A stretch of DNA of 19,607 bases from Clostridiales bacterium (GTDB taxonomy: Bacteria; Bacillota; Clostridia; Christensenellales; Aristaeellaceae), in the NCBI GenBank assembly GCA_004554085.1, contig SFNY01000069.1, positions 1-19,607 of the forward strand, in the 5' to 3' direction. The translations under genes and the position numbers were made by a program. The notes beneath the pieces were generated by a model. It did no database searches. It was given only the letters and a program-made list of their open reading frames with translations, and was not told the origin of the DNA. Positions 15,275 to 19,607 of the stretch are shown piece by piece; within the stretch, counting starts at the first letter, position 1, and every line of letters begins with the position of its first letter.

Positions 15275-16177
15275 TTATTTTGATTCCGGTGGAAGCTCCG
15301 GGAAATGCAGTTCGATGCACAGGCGACCGCCCTCGCAGGCCAGATGGATTTCGCCGCCCATGCGCTCGGTCAGCAGCCGCGCGATGGACAGGCCCAGTCC
15401 GGTGGAATTGCGGGCGCTCTCCACGGTGTAGAAGCGGTCGAACAGCTTCTCTGCCTGCACCGGAGTCAGGTTCCGCGCGCTGTTGGAGAAGCGGATCGCG
15501 CCGCCTGCGTCCAGCTCGATGGACAGGTCGCCGTCGGAGTACTTCACGGCGTTGTTCAGAATGTTGCTGAGAATGCGGGAGAGCGCGGCGGCGTTGAGCG
15601 TGCGCATGACCGGGGCCTCCGGCATGCGGATCTCCGGTTGAATGCCGCGCTGCACAAGAATGTCGTAGAAGGCCGCGATGCCCTCCTCCAGCGCGGCGTT
15701 GAGGTTCACGGATTCGCAGGGCAGCTCCTCCGGCTCGGCCAGCAGCATGGAGTAGCGGAACAGCTCCTCTGTCAGCTGCTTCATCGCCCGCGCGCGGTTG
15801 TCGATCAGGCCGAGGTAGCGCGAAACGTTTGCATTCGCGTCCTCGCGGCGCAGTAGCTCCAGGTAGCCGCAGATGGCGGTCAGCGGCGTGCGAAGGTCGT
15901 GGGAGATGTTCGTCACGGCCTCCTTCAGCTCCCGGTCGCCGCAGCGGTAGCGCTGGCGGGCCTCGCGCAGGGAGCGCAGCTGGCGGTTCAGCGCTGCCGC
16001 AAAGGAGCGCAGCTGCTGATCGCCCGAGGACAGGTCGATCAGCACGTTGGTGTCGTCGGAGAGGATCTCCGTGAGCCGCGCGTCGATCTCCTTCAGACTT
16101 TTGTGAATCAGATGGAGACGGATGCAGAGCGCGATCACAATCAGCGCCAGCACGGCGCACAGGGCCCACGGAAGCAT
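15275..16177 (-). CDS. Sensor histidine kinase with minimal sensor region
   Basis: 300 residues. One N-terminal membrane helix (about 3-24) is followed directly by a cytoplasmic linker. The phospho-accepting His93 is in ISHDLRTPLT. The catalytic domain has the N box NILNNAVKYS (205-214), the F box LFDRFY (245-250) and the G box STGLGLSIA (258-266). There is no extracellular sensory domain. Such kinases next to ABC transporters often take their signal from the membrane or from the transporter itself; this is inference here. It follows the permease after 15 bp and precedes the papain-like gene by 3 bp. Its partner is most likely the response regulator at 18006-18677, although the two genes are separated by the transporter. 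Confidence 0.92.
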   Translation of the reverse strand: MLPWALCAVLALIVIALCIRLHLIHKSLKEIDARLTEILSDDTNVLIDLSSGDQQLRSFAAALNRQLRSLREARQRYRCGDRELKEAVTNISHDLRTPLTAICGYLELLRREDANANVSRYLGLIDNRARAMKQLTEELFRYSMLLAEPEELPCESVNLNAALEEGIAAFYDILVQRGIQPEIRMPEAPVMRTLNAAALSRILSNILNNAVKYSDGDLSIELDAGGAIRFSNSARNLTPVQAEKLFDRFYTVESARNSTGLGLSIARLLTERMGGEIHLACEGGRLCIELHFPELPPESK

Positions 16178-16192
16178 GGCTTCAACCTCCCT

Positions 16193-17029
16193 TTACTTCA
16201 AATCCCTCCGGCGGAACAGCAGCGCGCCCGCAGCGGATGTGACCAGCGCCACCAGCAGCGAGAACGCGGGGAGCCGCGCCGGATGGGCGCATTCGTTGTT
16301 GCTGATCTGGAAGGCCTGGCCGGTGGGCAGGATGTCGTAGATGACCTCGAGCACCGCGCGCTTGGTTCCCGTGACGTAGCGCGGGTTGGGGTGCGGGTCG
16401 CCAGGGATGGGCATGCCGTTCTCGGTCATCACGTAGTCCTGCACCATCTCCGGCTCGGTCAGCGTGCCCTCGACGGCGGAGGTGGCGAACAGCAGAAGCA
16501 GCGCCAGCACCAGGCAGAGCACCGCGCCCGAGGCCTTGCTGGGGGAGAGCATGGCCACCAGCGTGTAGATGGAGGCGAAGGAGACCGTTGTCATCAGGCC
16601 GATGCAGCTGTAGAGCAGCAGCACCTTCATGGGAAGCCCCAGCGGATCCAGCAGGAAGGAGCCCAGGCCGAAGCCGAGCGCCAGCGCGGTCAGCAGAAGC
16701 ATCATGGATGCCGCTGCGCAGACGATCAGGTTGGCGAGGTAGATGCTTGCCCGGGTGTGGCCCACGGCGATCTTGTTGCGGATCGTGCCGTCGCTGTACT
16801 CCGTTCCCAGGAACATGCCCACGACCACCGCGCAGACGAAGCCGATGATGATGCAGTTCTGGAACAGCATGTCCTCCAGCGGTTCGGGGTAGCCCTGCCG
16901 TCCGGAATGCCAGCCGTCGATCACCAGAAATACGTTGAGCAGTAGCATGAAAGCCAGCCCGATGTAGAAGATGCGCGACTTCCATAGCCGCGAAAGGTTT
17001 GCGCGCAGCAGCTTAGCCATGGTTCGCAC
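16193..17029 (-). CDS. ABC-2 type transporter permease (BcrB/lantibiotic-immunity-like)
   Basis: 278 residues with six hydrophobic segments (around 20-37, 58-77, 98-122, 131-155, 168-186 and 255-270). The sequence GTEYSDGTIRNKIAVGHTR after the second segment is the characteristic ABC-2 block. A long loop lies between segments 5 and 6 (about 187-250). It forms an exporter with the ATPase encoded just upstream; the genes overlap by 17 bp (17013-17029). Members of this type protect against lantibiotics or bacitracin-like peptides, or export other hydrophobic compounds. The substrate is not determined by sequence. Confidence 0.9.
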   Translation of the reverse strand: MRTMAKLLRANLSRLWKSRIFYIGLAFMLLLNVFLVIDGWHSGRQGYPEPLEDMLFQNCIIIGFVCAVVVGMFLGTEYSDGTIRNKIAVGHTRASIYLANLIVCAAASMMLLLTALALGFGLGSFLLDPLGLPMKVLLLYSCIGLMTTVSFASIYTLVAMLSPSKASGAVLCLVLALLLLFATSAVEGTLTEPEMVQDYVMTENGMPIPGDPHPNPRYVTGTKRAVLEVIYDILPTGQAFQISNNECAHPARLPAFSLLVALVTSAAGALLFRRRDLK

Positions 17030-17927
17030 CTCCCACCAGATTGACGTAGTAGCTCTCCAGGCTCTCGCTCCTCTCCTGCATGGAGATCAGTTCACAACCC
17101 TGGGCTTGGAGCGCGCGGTCCAGCTCGGAGATGCTGGGCTTGGCGAAGATATCCGCCGTGGCGTCCGAGAGCACCTTGTACTCCAGCTGCATGCCGTCCA
17201 GCGCCCGCGCCAGCAGGCTGGTGTCCGAGACCTCCACGCGCAGGCACTTGCGGCAGGCCTCATCCAGCTGCTCGGCGCTGATTTCCCGCAGCATGCGGCC
17301 ATTGTCGATGAAGCCGTAGTGGGTGGCCAGGCGCGAGAGCTCGTCGAGGATGTGGCTGGAGATCAGCACGGTGATCTGGCGCTCCCGATTCAGCCGCAGG
17401 ATCAGCTCGCGCATCTCGATGATGCCCTGCGGGTCGAGGCCGTTGGCAGGCTCGTCCAGCACCAGAAAGTCCGGGTCGCCCGCCAGCGCCACCGCGATGC
17501 CCAGGCGCTGCCGCATGCCCAGCGAGAAGTGGCGCGTGGTCTTTTTCCCCGCGTCGGCAAGGCCCACCAGCTGCAAAAGCTCGTCCACGCCGTCAAAGCT
17601 GGGGATGCCCAGCACGCGGTACTGCTGCCGGATGTTGTCCCCGGCGCTCATGTCCAGATAGATGGACGGCGTCTCCACCACCGCGCCCATGCGCCTGCGG
17701 GCGCGGTAGATGCCCGGCATGGTGTTGCGCATGCCGTAGAGGGTGTAGCTGCCGTGGGAGGGGGCCTGCAGGCCGCAGATGAGGCGGATCAGCGTGGTCT
17801 TGCCCGCGCCGTTCCTGCCGACAAAGCCGTAGATCGAGCCGCGCGGCACGTGCATGTTCAGGCCGTTCAGGGCCTTGCAGTTGTGGTAATTCTTGCACAG
17901 GCCGCGGGTTGTGAGTACGTATTCCAT
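17013..17927 (-). CDS. ABC transporter ATP-binding protein (BcrA-like)
   Basis: 304 residues. Walker A is GRNGAGKTT (37-45), the signature is FSLGMRQRLGIAVALA around 134-149, Walker B is FLVLDEP (154-160) followed by ANGLDP, and the switch His is in LISSHILDELSRLA. A C-terminal extension of about 90 residues follows the nucleotide-binding domain, as in BcrA and lantibiotic-protection ATPases. AAAGGAGGT lies about 8 nt before the start. It is preceded by the repeat-containing regulatory region 17954-18011, so its transcription, and that of the genes after it, is probably boosted by the adjacent response regulator. Confidence 0.93.
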   Translation of the reverse strand: MEYVLTTRGLCKNYHNCKALNGLNMHVPRGSIYGFVGRNGAGKTTLIRLICGLQAPSHGSYTLYGMRNTMPGIYRARRRMGAVVETPSIYLDMSAGDNIRQQYRVLGIPSFDGVDELLQLVGLADAGKKTTRHFSLGMRQRLGIAVALAGDPDFLVLDEPANGLDPQGIIEMRELILRLNRERQITVLISSHILDELSRLATHYGFIDNGRMLREISAEQLDEACRKCLRVEVSDTSLLARALDGMQLEYKVLSDATADIFAKPSISELDRALQAQGCELISMQERSESLESYYVNLVGGANHG

Positions 17928-17953
17928 GGTGTGTACCTCCTTTTGATGTAGTC

Positions 17954-18011
17954 AGTATAGGAGGCAGTGGTCAAGAAAGCGGTCAAGAAAAGCGTCAGGA
18001 AATGGTCAAGA
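17954..18011 (-). promoter_or_regulatory. Four tandem direct repeats and activator-type promoter before the ABC genes
   Basis: On the minus strand TCTTGACC-like octamers occur at 18011-18004, 18000-17993 (TCCTGACG, two mismatches), 17988-17981 and 17976-17969, spaced 11, 12 and 12 bp. This is the pattern expected for OmpR/PhoB-family response regulators. The -10 TATACT (17959-17954) has only CCGCTT at the -35 position (17-bp spacer), so the promoter is weak without an activator. The first repeat overlaps the stop codon of the response regulator gene. Confidence 0.7.
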
Positions 18012-18677
18012 TTTCATCTCGCGCAGCTTGAAGCCGATGCCCCACACCGTTTCGATGCAGTCCGGCCCGCCTGCGTCCATCAGCTTCCTGCGCAGGTTGC
18101 TCACATGCTGCTTCAGGGAGCGCTCGGTGCAGTCCGGCGTGTCCAGGCTGATGCGGTCCAGCAGTACGCTGCGGGTGATCACCTGCCGGGGATTGACCAT
18201 AAGCAGCTTCAGGATGGCGCACTCGGTGCGGGTCAGCTTCACCGGATGCCCGTTTACGTTTGCGCACAGCGACGCGGGATCCAGCGTCAGCTCCCCGAAG
18301 GACAGGAGCGCATTGCCGGAGGATGCGCTGTTCTTTCGCAGCTGTACCGCGATGCGCGCCAGCAGCTCCTGCACGTCGAAGGGCTTGGTCAGGTAGTCCG
18401 CCGCGCCGCCCAGCAGGAGCTTGACCTTGTCCTGCACGTCCAGCTTCGCGCTCACCACGATCACCGGGATGCCCTGGATCTGGGGGAGCACCTCCTCGCC
18501 GCTGAGACCCGGCAGCATCAGATCCAGCAGCACCAGATCCGGCCGCGCCTGCTTCAGCTGCAGCAGCGCCTCGGTGCCGGAATAGGCCCGCGTCACAGCG
18601 TAGCCCTCCCGCACCAGCGTCTCCTCCAGCATGTTTCCGATGTGCGCGTCGTCGTCGACGATCAGTATGCGCTTCAT
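18006..18677 (-). CDS. OmpR-family response regulator
   Basis: 223 residues. The receiver domain starts MKRILIVDDDAH with the acidic pocket at residues 8-10, the phospho-accepting Asp52 in LVLLDLMLPG, and Lys in the TKPF motif. The C-terminal winged helix contains LTRTECAILKLLM and KQHVSNLRRKL (recognition helix) and ends with IETVWGIGFKL. It acts as a DNA-binding transcription factor, probably phosphorylated by the kinase at 15275-16177. GAGGTG lies upstream of the ATG at 18677, and a strong promoter lies at 18704-18732. Unlike many such clusters, the regulator comes first, and a separate regulated promoter lies between it and the transporter. Confidence 0.95.
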   Translation of the reverse strand: MKRILIVDDDAHIGNMLEETLVREGYAVTRAYSGTEALLQLKQARPDLVLLDLMLPGLSGEEVLPQIQGIPVIVVSAKLDVQDKVKLLLGGAADYLTKPFDVQELLARIAVQLRKNSASSGNALLSFGELTLDPASLCANVNGHPVKLTRTECAILKLLMVNPRQVITRSVLLDRISLDTPDCTERSLKQHVSNLRRKLMDAGGPDCIETVWGIGFKLREMKS

Positions 18678-18703
18678 ACAAATTCACCTCACTGTATGCT
18701 GCC

Positions 18704-18732
18704 ATTATAACCGCTTGCACGCGTTGGTTCAA
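18704..18732 (-). promoter_or_regulatory. Promoter of the response regulator gene
   Basis: On the minus strand TTGAAC (18732-18727) and TATAAT (18709-18704) are 17 bp apart. The inverted repeat CGCTTGC (18712-18718) / GCAAGCG (18738-18744) brackets the -35 and spacer, a possible operator. Confidence 0.72.
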
Positions 18733-18750
18733 GGCACGCAAGCGCAGTTT

Positions 18751-18770
18751 GATTGGAATGGGATTGGAAT
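18751..18770 (-). repeat. Two exact 9-bp direct repeats upstream of the response regulator promoter
   Basis: GATTGGAAT occurs at 18751-18759 and again at 18762-18770 (plus-strand reading), 11 bp apart, about one helical turn. The pair lies about 18 bp upstream of the -35 element. It may be a regulator site; its sequence differs from the TCTTGACC repeats. Confidence 0.4.
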
Positions 18771-18820
18771 TCGGTGAAGACGGCATGAAATTCAGAGGAA
18801 CGGCGAGATGCACGATTGGG

Positions 18821-18856
18821 GAAAAGAAAAATCCTGAAACCATTGTGATTTCAGGA
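18821..18856 (-). terminator. Terminator after the tRNA-Pro remnant
   Basis: TCCTGAAA (18832-18839) pairs with TTTCAGGA (18849-18856) across a 9-nt loop. On the minus strand it is followed by a T-rich tract (18831-18821). It begins only 7 bp after the CCA end of the tRNA remnant, as expected for a native tRNA terminator. Confidence 0.75.
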
Positions 18857-18863
18857 CTTTGAG

Positions 18864-18908
18864 TGGTCTGGGTGAGAGGATTCGAACCTCCGGCCTCTTG
18901 AACCCCAT
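18864..18908 (-). pseudogene. 3' half of a tRNA-Pro(GGG) gene, probable attachment-site remnant
   Basis: The 45 nt read on the minus strand match the 3' half of a proline tRNA. There is an anticodon loop ATGGGGT with GGG at 18906-18904, the 3' anticodon stem TCAAG, a variable loop, the T arm with GGTTCGAATCC, the acceptor strand CACCCAG, discriminator A, and CCA. Beyond the anticodon loop the expected partner CTTGA is absent (GGCCT instead), and no D arm or pairing 5' acceptor follows. The break sits exactly at the anticodon-loop edge, which is typical of tyrosine-recombinase integration into tRNA 3' halves. A decayed tRNA gene is the alternative. Confidence 0.72.
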
Positions 18909-18971
18909 AGGCCGGGACTGCGTCCTGCCCTGCTCCAAGCAAGCCACCAGCACCATTTTACAGGCAATTAC

Positions 18972-19087
18972 ACCCTGAATGTCGGTATTCTGCGATTCGC
19001 GCAAGCAAAATGTTTACCCTTCGGCGCAATTTTGTTTACCCTGAATCGCATGCTTTGATTGTAGCATTGACAGCACATTTTGTCAAT
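18972..19087. repeat. Short direct and inverted repeats beside the tRNA remnant
   Basis: TGTTTACCCT occurs at 19011-19020 and 19033-19042, 22 bp apart. ACCCTGAAT occurs at 18972-18980 and 19038-19046. ATTGACA/TGTCAAT (19066-19072 / 19081-19087) is an inverted repeat. The 239 bp from 18909 to 19147 hold no gene that I can support. These repeats may be recombinase arm sites or the end of a lost insertion sequence (IS21-type ends carry repeated GGGTAAAC-like units). Confidence 0.45.
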
Positions 19088-19112
19088 CCAACCTCCGCCG
19101 CAAAGAAACTTC

Positions 19113-19137
19113 CCCGCCGTCCGTGATGGGCGACGGG
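19113..19137 (-). terminator. Hairpin after the YD-repeat gene
   Basis: CCCGCCG (19113-19119) pairs with CGACGGG (19131-19137, one G-U type pair). On the minus strand it lies 10 bp after the stop codon and is followed by a moderately T-rich stretch. Probable terminator. Confidence 0.5.
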
Positions 19138-19147
19138 CTTGAAATAG

Positions 19148-19607
19148 TTAGTTGTCCATATCGGAGTATGTATACGAAGCAATATTGTACTGGTTATCTA
19201 AACGTGTTTCTTCTTTTACCTCCATCAATAATCCATGACTATCATACGAATATGAATAATACTCTGGTGTACCTCTATCAGTAGTCCGAACAGTCGTTAA
19301 AACAACCCCGTTATTATCATAAGTATACTCATATTTATAAACGGTTGGCTGGGATGCTCCATTATAATACACTTCCGAAACTATAATATTACCGTTTTTG
19401 TCGTATGTGTAGTTCCATTTTTCAGTTTCAATCTGACCGTCTTTGTAATATGATTCATTATTACTTGCCTTGTATACAGTAGTTTCATCAACGGGATTAC
19501 CATGTTCGTCATATTCTGTTCTTGATTCATATGTGACGGTGGTTATACTACTGCTTCTGTCACCTGTGGTTATGCTGTTGATGATATGTCCATTATCATC
19601 AACGGTA
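19148..19607 (-). CDS. YD/RHS-like repeat protein, C-terminal part (truncated by window edge)
   Basis: The reading frame is open from the right edge to TAA at 19148, giving 152 residues without an N-terminus. It contains four degenerate units with a Y-x-Y-D-x-x-G core: TEYDEHGNPVDE, YTYDKNGNIIVSE, YTYDNNGVVLTT and YSYDSHGLLMEV. The first two are about 42 residues apart and the later ones about 31-32. Such tyrosine/asparagine-rich YD repeats form beta-sheets in RHS and wall-associated proteins of Bacillota. No toxin domain follows, as the repeats run almost to the C-terminus (YTYSDMDN). Composition is AT-rich (about 30-40% GC in sampled lines), unlike the rest of the window, which suggests horizontal transfer. 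Function is unknown; it may be a secreted or surface protein whose signal sequence lies outside the window. Confidence 0.75.
   Translation of the reverse strand, partial: TVDDNGHIINSITTGDRSSSITTVTYESRTEYDEHGNPVDETTVYKASNNESYYKDGQIETEKWNYTYDKNGNIIVSEVYYNGASQPTVYKYEYTYDNNGVVLTTVRTTDRGTPEYYSYSYDSHGLLMEVKEETRLDNQYNIASYTYSDMDN

Noticed and set aside
17954..18011. CRISPR-like array
   Set aside because: The repeat units are 8 bp with 3-4 bp gaps, much too short; the spacing fits protein binding sites.
18864..18990. A complete tRNA gene with an insertion or intron
   Set aside because: CAGGGTG near 18970-18976 could pair imperfectly with the acceptor strand (one A-A mismatch), but no D arm or 5' anticodon stem can be built in between, so only the 3' half is supported.

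Overview
The window is a GC-rich bacterial chromosome segment, roughly 60% GC by eye up to about 18.9 kb. It most resembles a Clostridia-type Bacillota. The reasons are strong GGAGG ribosome binding sites, sigma-A type promoters, an L-box (lysine) riboswitch, the acetylase branch of diaminopimelate synthesis (DapH plus an M20 deacetylase), and a BcrAB-like ABC transporter with its own two-component system. The species cannot be named from the sequence alone.

Layout. (1) 1-2420, minus strand: a three-gene operon of circularly permuted ATP-grasp protein, alpha-E protein and transglutaminase-like protein, the last running off the left edge. (2) 2696-7693, plus strand: a complete branched-chain-amino-acid-type ABC importer, livJ-livH-livM-livG-livF, with a strong promoter, four consecutive hairpins between livJ and livH, and a strong terminator. 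(3) 7845-12955: a lysine/DAP locus. A lysine riboswitch with its own promoter and terminator platform reads rightward. The first gene it meets, dapH, is on the opposite strand. Beyond dapH lie the co-directional deacetylase, dapA, dapB and aspartokinase genes. (4) 12982-14660: an FGGY-family sugar kinase with its own promoter and an operator-like palindrome. (5) 18732-14684, minus strand: response regulator, ABC ATPase, ABC-2 permease, histidine kinase and a papain-like cysteine hydrolase. Four tandem TCTTGACC-like repeats lie just upstream of the transporter genes. (6) 18821-19607: the 3' half of a tRNA-Pro(GGG) gene with a terminator, then a short region with direct repeats, then an AT-rich partial gene for a YD/RHS-like repeat protein. 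This looks like the edge of an integrated element.

How the genes work together. The lysine locus encodes five enzymes of the aspartate-to-DAP/lysine route: aspartokinase, DapA, DapB, DapH and the N-acetyl-DAP deacetylase. The aspartate-semialdehyde dehydrogenase, the aminotransferase and DapF are not in the window. The most striking feature is the riboswitch arrangement. Read-through at low lysine would cross dapH in antisense before reaching the deacetylase-dapA-dapB-lysC genes. I found no convincing plus-strand promoter and no Shine-Dalgarno in front of the deacetylase. This fits a riboswitch-controlled 'noncontiguous operon', or a recent inversion of dapH. The minus-strand transporter/two-component cluster looks like a self-amplifying stress or peptide-antibiotic response module.
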